From the IMG/VR virus record IMGVR_UViG_3300012931_000043, positions 1-38,247 of that record: a stretch of 38,247 nucleotides of DNA; one strand, given 5' to 3'. The first letter of the stretch is position 1. Each line of letters starts with the position of its first letter. This document shows, in pieces, positions 1 through 7,642 of the stretch. Made by a program: the position numbers and the translations under genes. This stretch comes from a virus. The notes beneath the pieces were generated by a model that made no database searches, was not told where the DNA came from, and worked only from the letters and a program-made list of their open reading frames with translations.

Positions 1-237
1 GCCTGGGGGAATGCCTCCGTCGTGGCCAGGGGGAATGCCTCCGTCGTGGCCAGGGAGAATGCCTCCGTCGTGGCCTGGGAGAATGCCTCCGTCGTGGCCT
101 GGGAGAATGCCTCCGTCGTGGCCAGGGAGAATGCCTCCGTCGAGGCCTGGGGGAATGCCTCCGTCGTGGCCAGGGGGAATGCCTCCGTCGTGGCCAGGGA
201 GAATGCCTCCGTCGTGGCCTGGGAGAATGCCCTAGTG
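1..237 (+). repeat. 24-bp in-frame tandem repeat (about ten units)
   Basis: Ten consecutive 24-bp units run from the window edge, phased at 1, 25, 49 and so on; the tenth (217-240) is degenerate. Units differ only at a few positions (tgg/agg, ggg/gag, one gtg to gag). Because 24 is a multiple of three, copy-number change keeps the reading frame. The units encode an eight-residue repeat of the form A-(W/R)-(G/E)-N-A-S-V-V. The array probably continues left of the window. Confidence 0.95.
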
Positions 238-738
238 CGTGCCTTCTCGGCTGGCATCAAGCTCGCCCTGCATGGGTTTTCAATCCTCTCCATGCCCTTC
301 GATATGGCGTTGGATTTCAAGATCGAAAAGACCTGTGTCGTTCAGAAATACAAACCCCTGCCCTTTTTTGATCGCGAAGGGATTGAAAAGAAGCGCGGCA
401 AAGTCATCCTCTTCAAGCGCGTTTCGAAGGATTTCAAAACCCAGGAGGGAACCCCGCGCGAAACGCTCTGGGAGATCGGCAGCACAGTTACTCATCCGGA
501 ATGGGATCCCACGAGCGGTGAATGTGGGGCGGGAAAGTTCCACGCGTGTTCGCGTCCCTATTTCTGCGACGAGTTCAGGGATCGCCCCGGTGACAGATAC
601 ATCGCCGTCGAGATCAAAGTGGCGGACCTGTTCGAATGGAAAAATGAGCCGGCCTATCCCCATAAGATTGCCTTCTATGAGGGAACGGTCCTTTACGAAT
701 GCGACAAGCACGGCAGGAAAATGAAACAGGATAAATAG
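1..738 (+). CDS. octapeptide-repeat phage protein, 5' truncated by window edge
   Basis: The frame is open from base 1, so the true start lies outside the window; the GTG at 22 inside the repeats is not a convincing start. The first 79 codons are the A-x-x-N-A-S-V-V repeats, whose regular small/hydrophobic pattern suggests a beta-solenoid. A globular C-terminal domain of about 165 residues follows, with a G-K-F-H-A-C motif and a terminal C-D-x-H-G-R-K segment. Similar repeat proteins with an F-H-A-C-type domain occur in phage early regions and have no established biochemical role; that comparison is from memory. The next gene starts 8 bases downstream behind a GGAGG, so this gene heads or lies within the early operon. 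Confidence 0.8.
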   Translation, partial: AWGNASVVARGNASVVARENASVVAWENASVVAWENASVVARENASVEAWGNASVVARGNASVVARENASVVAWENALVRAFSAGIKLALHGFSILSMPFDMALDFKIEKTCVVQKYKPLPFFDREGIEKKRGKVILFKRVSKDFKTQEGTPRETLWEIGSTVTHPEWDPTSGECGAGKFHACSRPYFCDEFRDRPGDRYIAVEIKVADLFEWKNEPAYPHKIAFYEGTVLYECDKHGRKMKQDK

Positions 739-746
739 GAGGCCCC

Positions 747-932
747 ATGACTACCTACGAACCCATGGTCAAATTCAACGGGAAATGGATCACCCTTGAC
801 GAATTTCAGCTCACCAAGCGACGGGCTAAGACGACCATCTGCCGGGGGATCAAGGCCATTGTCTATCTGGCGATGATCACGGCCGTCGTCGTGCTCGTCA
901 TTCCGGGGATTTGGAACATTATCAGGGGGTGA
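747..932 (+). CDS. small single-span membrane protein
   Basis: A 61-residue protein with an AGGAGG ribosome site 5 bases before the ATG. Residues 1-35 are hydrophilic and basic (K-R-R-A-K, then R-G-I-K). Residues 36-57 form one hydrophobic span rich in V, I, A and L, followed by a two-residue tail. By the positive-inside rule the basic N-terminus would be cytoplasmic. Not recognised as a named family. It is tightly linked to the next tiny membrane ORF (2 bases apart). Confidence 0.65.
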   Translation: MTTYEPMVKFNGKWITLDEFQLTKRRAKTTICRGIKAIVYLAMITAVVVLVIPGIWNIIRG

Positions 933-934
933 AT

Positions 935-1009
935 ATGCGAGGCATGATCTTTGGGATCCTGTTGTGTCTCCCAGTGTGGGCGGTAATTCTGTTTTTCGTG
1001 ATGAGGTGA
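935..1009 (+). CDS. 24-residue hydrophobic miniprotein
   Basis: ATG to TGA gives 24 residues: a short M-R-G start, a hydrophobic core of about 18 residues and a final M-R, i.e. a minimal transmembrane peptide. It begins 2 bases after the previous stop with AGGGGG upstream, and its stop is 4 bases before the YopX-family start. Support is position in a gap-free operon plus membrane-peptide composition. It could be untranslated spacer. Confidence 0.45.
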   Translation: MRGMIFGILLCLPVWAVILFFVMR

Positions 1010-1013
1010 GGAG

Positions 1014-1496
1014 ATGAGCCGGGAAATCAAATTCAGGGCGTGGGATAAGGAACGTAAAGAAATGGTATATGTTCTCGAAATGCGGTTTCTTTTCGAGAAG
1101 CTGAACGGAATTATGGTGAGCGGTTACGACAATGAAGTTATTGATCATGAAATTTTCCCTGAAGCCCTTGTCCTCATGCAGTTCGCCAGCCTTCTCGACA
1201 AGAACGGTAAGGAGATTTATGAGGGGGATATTGTCCTCACCCAAGAATATACTGACAAGCCCCTGTCGAGACGTAAGAAGCACAAGCGGCATATCGGGGT
1301 GGTTGTGTATTTCATCGGACAGGGAGATGGATTTTATAGCGAATCCTCTAAGAAATTCGACCGCCATGATGAATATGAGGCGAGATGGGATGTCAAAATA
1401 GCGGACAAGGGGATTTTCACATGCTCAAATTGGGGTCCGTTTTATGACTGCGAAGTTATCGGCAACATCTACGAGCAACCGGAGCTAATCCCATGA
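1014..1496 (+). CDS. YopX family protein
   Basis: 160 residues, full length for the family. It opens with the hallmark R-E-I-K-F-R-A-W-D-K, has the central L-D-K-N-G-K-E-I-Y-E-G-D-I-V segment (residues about 62-75) and ends with C-E-V-I-G-N-I-Y-E-Q-P-E-L. YopX proteins are widespread in phages and prophages (named from Bacillus SPbeta) and form a beta-rich fold of unknown biochemical function. A GTGAGGAG stretch precedes the ATG. The stop overlaps the next start (ATGA). Confidence 0.9.
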   Translation: MSREIKFRAWDKERKEMVYVLEMRFLFEKLNGIMVSGYDNEVIDHEIFPEALVLMQFASLLDKNGKEIYEGDIVLTQEYTDKPLSRRKKHKRHIGVVVYFIGQGDGFYSESSKKFDRHDEYEARWDVKIADKGIFTCSNWGPFYDCEVIGNIYEQPELIP

Positions 1497-1597
1497 CCCT
1501 CTACCTAATCCCTTACCGGGCAGTCCCGAAAGAGGTCAAGCCGCCCATTGTGCGGGGCGGGAAGAGGCCGACACGCAAAGAAAGCGAGGAATCGTGA
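1493..1597 (+). CDS. 34-residue basic miniprotein
   Basis: Starts with an ATGA overlap on the YopX stop and ends in a TGATG overlap with the next start. The peptide is basic and proline-rich (R-G-G-K-R-P-T-R-K-E). No family recognised. The stop/start overlaps at both ends suggest translational coupling and are the main support. Confidence 0.5.
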   Translation: MTLYLIPYRAVPKEVKPPIVRGGKRPTRKESEES

Positions 1598-1770
1598 TGA
1601 GTATTGAAATGGATAATCCCCAAACGGCATTAGAAAAGGCCGATGCCATAACCAACCTTATCCAACAAATGCAGATCGCGCACAGCATCAAAGACAATGT
1701 CATGTTCAATAATGCATTTGAAAAAGCGTCATCTATAGGATCGGAACTTGTCGAAATGCTGGATCAGTAA
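1597..1770 (+). CDS. 57-residue helical phage protein
   Basis: Start overlaps the previous stop (TGATG). The product is mostly predicted alpha-helix, acidic to neutral, with A-L-E-K-A-D-A-I-T-N-L-I-Q-Q-M-Q near the N-terminus and a second amphipathic helix to the C-terminus. Resembles small helical early phage proteins; no function assigned. Confidence 0.6.
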   Translation: MSIEMDNPQTALEKADAITNLIQQMQIAHSIKDNVMFNNAFEKASSIGSELVEMLDQ

Positions 1771-1799
1771 GAAGCCGACCCCCGAGGCGAGGGAGAACG

Positions 1800-2090
1800 A
1801 TGTTAATGCCTACACAAGAACAGTATGAGCAATCAGACGCTGGGAAAGTCGAGCAGAAAAGGATAATGGACCACTTTGTAGAAATGTTCGCACCGCAAGG
1901 AGTGGAAATGAAAAAGTATCCCTGTCCGTTGTCGATAACCGGAACCTGCGAACAAGGCGGGAATAAGCATTACAACTATGGATTCGCGAGCGGGACATCG
2001 CCATTCTGCAGACAACTCGGAAGATGGATCGTTGACATGAAGGAGTGTCCAAAGCCGACCCCTGATGAGGCGAAGGAGGAAAAATGTTAA
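1800..2090 (+). CDS. hypothetical protein with cysteine pairs
   Basis: 96 residues; GAGGGAGAACG precedes the ATG. The N-terminal 35 residues are helical (E-Q-Y-E-Q-S-D-A-G-K-V-E-Q-K-R). The rest carries four spaced cysteines (in P-C-P, T-C-E, F-C-R and E-C-P) that could bind a metal, and a fifth as the last residue. Not recognised. Its 3' end overlaps the next start by 7 bases and also supplies that gene's AGGAGG. Confidence 0.65.
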   Translation: MLMPTQEQYEQSDAGKVEQKRIMDHFVEMFAPQGVEMKKYPCPLSITGTCEQGGNKHYNYGFASGTSPFCRQLGRWIVDMKECPKPTPDEAKEEKC

Positions 2091-2245
2091 TCCGAAGCTG
2101 GATAGCACGGACGGAAATCAAGTTACTACTCAAATACTACCCCTTTCAGGTGCGTGACATTCTGGCCGAGCAAAAGAAGCATCTGGCCTACAATCCGGGG
2201 TGCAAGCCGGTGGAGGGGGAAGTATCCGAGGAGGTTCAATCGTGA
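2084..2245 (+). CDS. 53-residue basic hypothetical protein
   Basis: ATG sits 4 bases after an AAGGAGG and overlaps the previous gene's last codons. Residues 1-35 are basic and helical (R-S-W-I-A-R-T-E-I-K-L-L-L-K), the tail acidic. The stop overlaps the GTG of the next gene (GTGA). Unknown function; called from ribosome site strength and coupling. Confidence 0.6.
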   Translation: MLIRSWIARTEIKLLLKYYPFQVRDILAEQKKHLAYNPGCKPVEGEVSEEVQS

Positions 2246-2451
2246 AAGACGGAGATTGCAAGAACTGTGGACATTACGACCTTTTGAAAATGATAACGAG
2301 CGGTGAGCCGTTTGGATACTCGGGGGATATTCCCTGTAGGCGGTGTGCCCGTTTCAGACGCCAAGAAAACGACGAGTTTGTTCCCAAAAATGCCGATAAG
2401 GGAATCTCTCAATTTTTTACCAATCGGGAGGCCGAGGAGGTTCAGCCATGA
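2242..2451 (+). CDS. zinc-ribbon miniprotein
   Basis: 69 residues from GTG at 2242, which overlaps the preceding TGA and has GAGGAGG about 8 bases upstream; an in-frame GTG at 2200 lacks such support. Two C-x-x-C pairs (D-C-K-N-C-G-H and P-C-R-R-C-A) about 27 residues apart form a likely zinc-binding ribbon. Possibly a small nucleic-acid or protein-binding phage factor. No named family recognised. Confidence 0.65.
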   Translation: MKDGDCKNCGHYDLLKMITSGEPFGYSGDIPCRRCARFRRQENDEFVPKNADKGISQFFTNREAEEVQP

Positions 2452-2513
2452 AATTCCATGTCCCTTTGGAGGAAAACTTTCGGGCGCAGTGGAGATGGGA
2501 GGCGAGGACGTGA
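2448..2513 (+). CDS. 21-residue candidate leader/coupling peptide
   Basis: Begins in an ATGA overlap with the upstream stop behind GAGGAGG and ends in a GTGA overlap with the next start. The 21-residue product is W- and R-rich. It may act only to couple translation between its larger neighbours. Confidence 0.35.
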   Translation: MKFHVPLEENFRAQWRWEART

Positions 2514-3100
2514 GGGAACACCCGATTATATTCAGCGGTTCCATGGTCCGCGCCACCCTTGAAGATCGAAAGACCATGACGCGGCGAGTTGTGAAGCCGC
2601 AGCCGGAAGAAGGGACCGATTGCCCCTATCATGTTGGCGCGGGGGAAGACAGGAAGGCTCGTATTTGCCCCTACGGCGTCCCCGAAGACCGGCTGTGGGT
2701 GCGGGAAACTTTTGCATCAGTAACCATTCATGGGTTTACGGACACACACGGAGAGCAAGATACTGAACAGATGATTTATAGGGCCGACGAATGGAAACCG
2801 ACAGGCAAAGGGTATCGAATTAAATGGACTCCTTCGATTTATATGCGCCGCCATGAATCCCGCCTCACCTTTGAAATCGTATCCATCCGGGTGGAGCGGT
2901 TGCAGGAGATCACGGAGGAGGATGCAAAAAAGGAAGGGACGCAAGAATGGTATCCCGATCCCCGGAAACCTAATGGAGCACCATACGGGACAAACAAGAG
3001 GCGATTTCAAGACCTTTGGGACTCCCTAAACGGAAAAAAATATCCGTGGTCAAGCAACCCTTGGGTGTGGGTGATCGAATTTCGGAGGATTAAGCCATGA
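2510..3100 (+). CDS. conserved phage protein, possible ASCH/PUA-like fold
   Basis: 196 residues from GTG at 2510, with GGGAGGCGAGG upstream and a GTGA overlap; the longer frame back to 2303 only shadows other genes. The order of motifs is that of a common phage protein: P-I-I-F-S-G-S-M-V-R-A near the N-terminus, K-T-M-T-R-R-V-V-K-P-Q, then D-R-L-W-V-R-E-T-F, a W-x-P-S-I-Y-M segment, V-E-R-L-Q-E-I-T-E-E-D-A, and C-terminal N-P-W-V-W-V-I-E-F. Homologues are usually left hypothetical. An RNA/nucleotide-binding ASCH-like fold is my inference from the pattern. Confidence 0.75.
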   Translation: MREHPIIFSGSMVRATLEDRKTMTRRVVKPQPEEGTDCPYHVGAGEDRKARICPYGVPEDRLWVRETFASVTIHGFTDTHGEQDTEQMIYRADEWKPTGKGYRIKWTPSIYMRRHESRLTFEIVSIRVERLQEITEEDAKKEGTQEWYPDPRKPNGAPYGTNKRRFQDLWDSLNGKKYPWSSNPWVWVIEFRRIKP

Positions 3101-3294
3101 AAGAAACCTACCACTGTGACTCCTGCCTCTGGTCCGGCGACCACGCGCAGACCCTTAAACTTACCGACCACAGGAGTAATATCGAGCACACCTATTGCCC
3201 CGACTGCCGGTCTGAAATCTTCCCGGCCCCTACGGAGCTTGAACGGAAGGCCATTGAGCCGGGGATTAGGTGGATTGAGGAGGCGAGGGGATGA
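3097..3294 (+). CDS. small zinc-ribbon protein
   Basis: 65 residues, ATGA overlap with the previous stop. C-D-S-C and C-P-D-C pairs at residues about 7-10 and 34-37 bracket a short H-containing loop, a plausible zinc ribbon. The acidic C-terminus overlaps the next ATG. Function unknown; one of several C-x-x-C proteins in this operon. Confidence 0.65.
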   Translation: MKETYHCDSCLWSGDHAQTLKLTDHRSNIEHTYCPDCRSEIFPAPTELERKAIEPGIRWIEEARG

Positions 3295-4283
3295 AAGTCT
3301 ATGCAGTCAAGGTTAAAGACGGGTTCTATTTATCGACAGCCCCAGAAAACAGATATTATTCAGCCAATGATGGGGATAGGCTGCATAAGATGTTGATTGA
3401 CGGTTTTCCTCCCGGACCCACGTTTCACAAAAACTGGGTTTTTGTGGACCACGAGCCCATGAAGATTTCCCATATGCAGACCCAACCAAGTATAAACCAC
3501 CGCTACGAACTTATCGACAAAACGCTTGCATCTGATCGTTTTCCGGCAATGTTTGTGCGGGATGATGTGGCATATTTCCATGAAGGCGAGTGGTGCTGGA
3601 AGGAAGAGTTCGTCCCTCTCCGCTCCCTCTACAACAGCGTTTCTGATGAACAACCTGATATTGAGGTTGAAGATCCCCTTGATCTTATCATCGTGGCGTC
3701 TGTTGAAGCAGTATCTACCCCGGAAAGAATCAATTACGTTGTTGCTGCTGGAAGATGGGATTCAGACGGGAAAACGACCATCACAAACGGTAGTGTAGAG
3801 CATCAACTATATGACAAGATCGCTTTCCCGAGCTTAATCATTCATGAAAAACCGTGCCGTCTTTCTTCAAAAGAAAGCTACGACATCATTAGGGAACACG
3901 TCAAGAACAACATCAATCCGATGGCTGCCTCCGTGACAAGTGACTATAATTTTTGCTTCACGGTTCAGAAGCGGGCCCCGAAAGCGAAGCCGTATCACTA
4001 CACGGTGGACGTGAATAACAGTATTTTTGACAAACGAAAGCGACGCCCAAAGTATCAAGAGCGGGTACAAAAAGACGTTTTCTTCCCGTGTTTTGAAATG
4101 ACGTGGAGCCCGGAAAATTACAAAGGATATACACCAATAGAAGGATTTAAAGCCGAAAACGAAACGGCGCTCAAGGAAACCATTGATTCCTATCTTGCTC
4201 ACCTTATGGCGGCGATCAATGAACCGATGAAAGAGTGTCCGACTTGCGAGGGGGTTGGATATTTGAAGGTGGAAAATCCATGA
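3291..4283 (+). CDS. 330-residue hypothetical phage protein with C-terminal CxxCxGxG knuckle
   Basis: ATGA overlap at the start. The first 110 residues look like a beta-rich domain with many aromatic residues. The middle, about 110-240, mixes acidic strands and helices. The last 20 residues contain C-P-T-C-E-G-V-G-Y, a DnaJ-type zinc knuckle half-site common at the end of small phage proteins. No family recognised. The stop overlaps the next ATG. Confidence 0.65.
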   Translation: MKVYAVKVKDGFYLSTAPENRYYSANDGDRLHKMLIDGFPPGPTFHKNWVFVDHEPMKISHMQTQPSINHRYELIDKTLASDRFPAMFVRDDVAYFHEGEWCWKEEFVPLRSLYNSVSDEQPDIEVEDPLDLIIVASVEAVSTPERINYVVAAGRWDSDGKTTITNGSVEHQLYDKIAFPSLIIHEKPCRLSSKESYDIIREHVKNNINPMAASVTSDYNFCFTVQKRAPKAKPYHYTVDVNNSIFDKRKRRPKYQERVQKDVFFPCFEMTWSPENYKGYTPIEGFKAENETALKETIDSYLAHLMAAINEPMKECPTCEGVGYLKVENP

Positions 4284-4435
4284 CCCAAGAAATCGGCCGC
4301 CCACTTTCCTGGTACGACTGCGCCCCGGACTACCTGGACGGCGAGGAAGACCTTCAACAAGAGGATGAGCGGCGACGGCAGGAGGCGGAGGATGATCATA
4401 TTGACGAAATTTTGATGCAGAGAGAGGGGAACTAG
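4280..4435 (+). CDS. 51-residue very acidic protein
   Basis: Starts in ATGA overlap with the previous gene and ends directly against the exonuclease start (TAGATG). W-Y-D-C-A-P-D-Y near the N-terminus is followed by a long D/E/Q/R helix. Acidic miniproteins beside phage recombination genes can be DNA mimics or inhibitors, but nothing here proves that. Confidence 0.6.
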   Translation: MTQEIGRPLSWYDCAPDYLDGEEDLQQEDERRRQEAEDDHIDEILMQREGN

Positions 4436-5338
4436 ATGAACGAAGGTCCGCAGTGGCTTGAACAAAGAAGGAAAGGGGTTGGCGGTTCCGATGTCGCCGC
4501 TATCATGGGGTTGTCTCCTTGGAAGACGGCCTATCAGGTCTATCAGGAAAAAAGAAAGGAGGTTGTTGATTTCCAGGGTAACGAAGCAACCGATTGGGGT
4601 AAACGCATGGAGCCTGCTATCCGCCAATGGTACAGCGATGAGACAGGGCGATGCGTGAGACTTCCCGAAAAGATCATGGTTCATCAGAAATACCCGTTCA
4701 TGCTTGCCTCGCTTGACGGGTTCACGGACGATCCCCGTGGTGTGGAGATCAAGACGGCCCGTTCTCCTAAAGGATGGGGAGAGCCGGGAACAAACGAGAT
4801 CCCCGATTACTACATGCTTCAAGTTCAGCATTACATGGTGGTAACGGCCTTTCCGGTGTTCGATGTTCCCGTATCAATCGCGGGGGGTGCGCCGGCACTC
4901 TATGAAGTCCCTGCCGATAAGGAATTGCAGGAAATGATTATCGAAGCCTGCGCTGAATTTTGGCAACGGGTTGTTGATGGAAACGCGCCCGATCCGGTGA
5001 CATTCGCCGATGCCATTCAGAGATACGGCAGAAGTAAGGCAACCGGGGCCGTGGTTGCCTCTCCTGAGACAATATTCTCAATACACGACCTACGAGCCGT
5101 CCGAAAAGAAAAAGATGCTCTTGAGGCCAAAGAAGAAGAAATTAAGGGCAAACTGATTATTGCCCTCGGGGATCAGGGCGACACCATTATTGATGTTGAT
5201 GGGTCCGCACTTGTCACTTACAAGCTGTCGAACGGGCGGAAGATGTTGGACGCAAAGGCATTGGAAAAAGAAATGCCGGATGTCTATCAAAAATATCTCA
5301 AACAAAGCGAGCCGTGCAGACGGTTCCTTCTGAAGTGA
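4436..5338 (+). CDS. YqaJ-type viral recombinase / lambda-exonuclease-like nuclease
   Basis: 300 residues. The N-terminus has G-G-S-D-V-A-A-I-M-G-L-S-P-W (16-29), the standard YqaJ opening. Catalytic PD-(D/E)xK elements follow: E59 in M-E-P-A-I, D94 in A-S-L-D-G, E104-x-K106 in V-E-I-K-T-A, and Q129-x-Q131-H132. The family resects double-stranded DNA 5' to 3', leaving 3' single strands for an annealing protein. The last 80 residues form a charged helical region ahead of the next gene, a likely annealing partner. Confidence 0.92.
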   Translation: MNEGPQWLEQRRKGVGGSDVAAIMGLSPWKTAYQVYQEKRKEVVDFQGNEATDWGKRMEPAIRQWYSDETGRCVRLPEKIMVHQKYPFMLASLDGFTDDPRGVEIKTARSPKGWGEPGTNEIPDYYMLQVQHYMVVTAFPVFDVPVSIAGGAPALYEVPADKELQEMIIEACAEFWQRVVDGNAPDPVTFADAIQRYGRSKATGAVVASPETIFSIHDLRAVRKEKDALEAKEEEIKGKLIIALGDQGDTIIDVDGSALVTYKLSNGRKMLDAKALEKEMPDVYQKYLKQSEPCRRFLLK

Positions 5339-5352
5339 AAGGAAGATCGAAC

Positions 5353-6303
5353 ATGAACGAAGCAGCGATTTACGAAGCACCAGTAGCAACAAAGCCGCAA
5401 GGCCAAGCCCTTGTTGCCGTCGAGCAGGAAAGAGCAATGGCAGAGGTACAGGGGGCCATTATCCTGGCGAAGCGTTTTCCTCGCAATCAGATCGAGGCCA
5501 TGGATAAGATTTCAACCGCCTGCCAGCGGCCCGGATTGGCAGAGCAGGCCCTTTACTCCTACTCGCGGGGCGGGACCGAGATCACCGGCCCGTCTATCCG
5601 CCTTGCCGAAGCGATCGCGCAGAACTGGCAGAATCTCCAATTCGGTATCCGCGAACTCGAACAGCGCAACGGGGAAAGCACGGTCGAGGCCTTTTGTTGG
5701 GACGTGGAAACGAATACCCGCCACGTCAAGACCTTCCAGGTGAAGCATGAACGGCACACCAAGAAGGGGTCTTATCGGCTGGAAGATCCCCGCGACATCT
5801 ACGAACTGACGGCCAATCAGGGGGCGAGAAGGCTACGGGCCGCGATCCTGGCAATCATTCCCGGAGACGTGATTGAATCCGCCGTTACGCAATGCGAACA
5901 GACATTGAAGGCAAAGGCCGACACTTCCCCCGAGGCCCTGAAAAAGCTGGTTGACGCCTTCGCCCCGTACAGTGTGACGAAAGAGCAGATCGAGAAGCGC
6001 ATTCAGCGGCGACTCGATACCATCACCCCGGCCCAGCTCGTGAACCTTCGGAAGATTTACAATAGTCTCAGGGACGGAATGAGCGTCCCGGCGGATTGGT
6101 TCGAGGTCGAAGAGGCTAAGCCTTCATCCGGGACCGAAAGCCTGAAAGAGAAGATCAAGGCGAAGGGAAAAGCACCGGGCAAAGAGGAAACCGCCCCGAA
6201 CCCCTGTCCCGACAATCTGGAAACGACGTACCTGAAAAGCCACTGTGACAAATGCGGGAAACGCACCGATTGTCCCGCCTGGGAACCCGTTGACAAGAGC
6301 TAA
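5353..6303 (+). CDS. candidate single-strand annealing/recombination protein
   Basis: 316 residues from ATG at 5353 (AAAGGA upstream). A conserved phage family pattern is visible: R-G-G-T-E-I-T-G-P-S-I-R-L-A-E-A around residue 80, a G-I-R-E-L-E-Q-R-N-G-E-S segment, R-H-T-K-K-G-S-Y and A-N-Q-G-A-R-R-L-R-A. A helical middle, a lysine-rich linker near residues 260-280 and a C-terminal cysteine cluster (C-P-D..C-D-K-C-G..C-P) follow. I know of no characterised function. Position just after the exonuclease makes an annealing role the best guess. Nucleotide or ssDNA binding is untested. Confidence 0.65.
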   Translation: MNEAAIYEAPVATKPQGQALVAVEQERAMAEVQGAIILAKRFPRNQIEAMDKISTACQRPGLAEQALYSYSRGGTEITGPSIRLAEAIAQNWQNLQFGIRELEQRNGESTVEAFCWDVETNTRHVKTFQVKHERHTKKGSYRLEDPRDIYELTANQGARRLRAAILAIIPGDVIESAVTQCEQTLKAKADTSPEALKKLVDAFAPYSVTKEQIEKRIQRRLDTITPAQLVNLRKIYNSLRDGMSVPADWFEVEEAKPSSGTESLKEKIKAKGKAPGKEETAPNPCPDNLETTYLKSHCDKCGKRTDCPAWEPVDKS

Positions 6304-6374
6304 GCCAGGCTATCGGGCAGAATTAACATAACCACACCAACCCCGGCGCTTGACCGTGCCGATAGGGGGGAAGC

Positions 6375-6518
6375 ATGAGCCAAGAAAAATTGTACGAAAA
6401 AGCTAAAAAGGCGATCATGGATATCTACGAAGATCGTGAAACAGAAACCGAAGAAGTGATTATCAACCTTAAAACACTTCTCAGTGAAATAGAGAACTTA
6501 ATAATCTCCATTCAATAG
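6375..6518 (+). CDS. 47-residue acidic helical protein
   Basis: ATG behind GGGGGGAAGC. The peptide is almost entirely charged helix (E-K-A-K-K-A-I-M-D-I-Y-E-D) ending in a hydrophobic stretch. The 71-base gap before it contains an inverted repeat CTATCGG (6310-6316) / CCGATAG (6359-6365). Function unknown. Confidence 0.5.
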   Translation: MSQEKLYEKAKKAIMDIYEDRETETEEVIINLKTLLSEIENLIISIQ

Positions 6519-6554
6519 AAGGACGCCCTCAACATGGACATCTAGGAGGCAGGG

Positions 6555-7226
6555 ATGCGAAGATTTTATGCTGACAGAATGAGCGAACACCCGGAAGGCG
6601 GTCTTTGTCTCTACTCCGAAGCAATGGAGGAGATCGAGAACGAGCGCACCCGAAAAATGCTTGCCATCGCCGAATTAGGCCAAGTACAGGAAGCCCTCGC
6701 CGCCGCCGAGGAGGAAATAAAGATTCGCATAATCGATTGCGAGCTGGTGAATGACGAAATAACGGAACTATTCAACAAGATCGAAGGACAGAAACAGAAA
6801 TGCGCGATCCTGGATAATATGGTTAAAGGTAGAGATAAGAAAATATCCGAAATAGATTACGAGAGGTCAACGATCAGATATGAACGAGAAGAAGCCATAG
6901 AGGAAATTGCCGCTCTCAAGGTCGAACGGGACGCACTTAGGGAGCTAATTACTCCTATCGAAGGGGAGTGCCAACTTGGGAAAAAGCCCTGGCCCGAACA
7001 GTGCTGTTGCCAATGCAAGTTTCTCCTCGTAGATTATTGGTACTGCAGGAGGATGCCAGAATCCATAAAGGAAAAAGGCCATTGCGGATGCGAAAAGGTG
7101 CGCGGTTATATATGTACAGCCGGAGAAATCCACGGAAACGAAAGCGGACAATCCGGTTGGCCTCATCATTCAAAAGGATGTGAATGCTTCACGGAAAGAA
7201 AAGCCCTCAAGGAGGCCAACCCATGA
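6555..7226 (+). CDS. coiled-coil protein with cysteine-rich C-terminus
   Basis: 223 residues behind a perfect AGGAGG. Residues about 20-135 form a long coiled coil (E/K/R-rich with heptad I/L). Residues about 138-215 hold eleven cysteines, including the cluster C-C-C-Q-C and an H-C-G-C-E motif, suggesting a metal-bound module. This long coiled coil plus Cys tail is common in phage early operons and uncharacterised. The end overlaps the next ATG. Confidence 0.7.
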   Translation: MRRFYADRMSEHPEGGLCLYSEAMEEIENERTRKMLAIAELGQVQEALAAAEEEIKIRIIDCELVNDEITELFNKIEGQKQKCAILDNMVKGRDKKISEIDYERSTIRYEREEAIEEIAALKVERDALRELITPIEGECQLGKKPWPEQCCCQCKFLLVDYWYCRRMPESIKEKGHCGCEKVRGYICTAGEIHGNESGQSGWPHHSKGCECFTERKALKEANP

Positions 7227-7642
7227 ACCCTAAAACGCTCGCAATGCATAAGTCCCTCCAGCCGAAGATTAGGAAGGCGATGGGGCCGTTACAAAATAAT
7301 GACAGGCTGTATTGCCCTCATTGCAAGAAGGTTCATACACTTTTTAGCGGATCTCTGCATGATGTTGGTATGGACTGTTTAACTGCGGTCGGTAACATGG
7401 TCGTCACTCCCCTCACCGTCGATGACAGCAGCGAGGAGGCGAGAAAAAGGAGCCTTTGGGGAATGGTAGATTGGTCGGAAGATGCAATTCCCGCGGTAAT
7501 GCTTTGTTCCTGTCCTGATGGGAAAGTTAATTTGATTATTGATGCCGGGGAGGAGTTCAGGGAAAGCCATATACACGCGGATCTTACCGACGCCCTTCTC
7601 CTGGCCTTGTGCAAGCAGTGTGGAGTGGAGGTGGAGGGATGA
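7223..7642 (+). CDS. 139-residue hypothetical protein with CxxC motif
   Basis: Start chosen at 7223 because AAGGAGG lies 8 bases upstream and it overlaps the previous stop; the longer frame lacks a site. C-P-H-C near residue 33 and single cysteines later, including C-K-Q-C near the C-terminus, give a possible zinc site. The remainder is mixed alpha/beta. Not recognised. Confidence 0.6.
   Translation: MNPKTLAMHKSLQPKIRKAMGPLQNNDRLYCPHCKKVHTLFSGSLHDVGMDCLTAVGNMVVTPLTVDDSSEEARKRSLWGMVDWSEDAIPAVMLCSCPDGKVNLIIDAGEEFRESHIHADLTDALLLALCKQCGVEVEG

Noticed and set aside
1-237. CRISPR-like repeat array
   Set aside because: The 24-bp units are directly tandem with no spacers and encode an in-frame octapeptide.
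693-1367. Minus-strand ORF of 224 codons
   Set aside because: Antisense to the small membrane genes and the YopX gene, whose motifs are clear.
2303-2509. Upstream extension of the conserved protein ending at 3100
   Set aside because: It overlaps the zinc-ribbon and 21-residue genes in other frames; the coupled GTG at 2510 is the better start.
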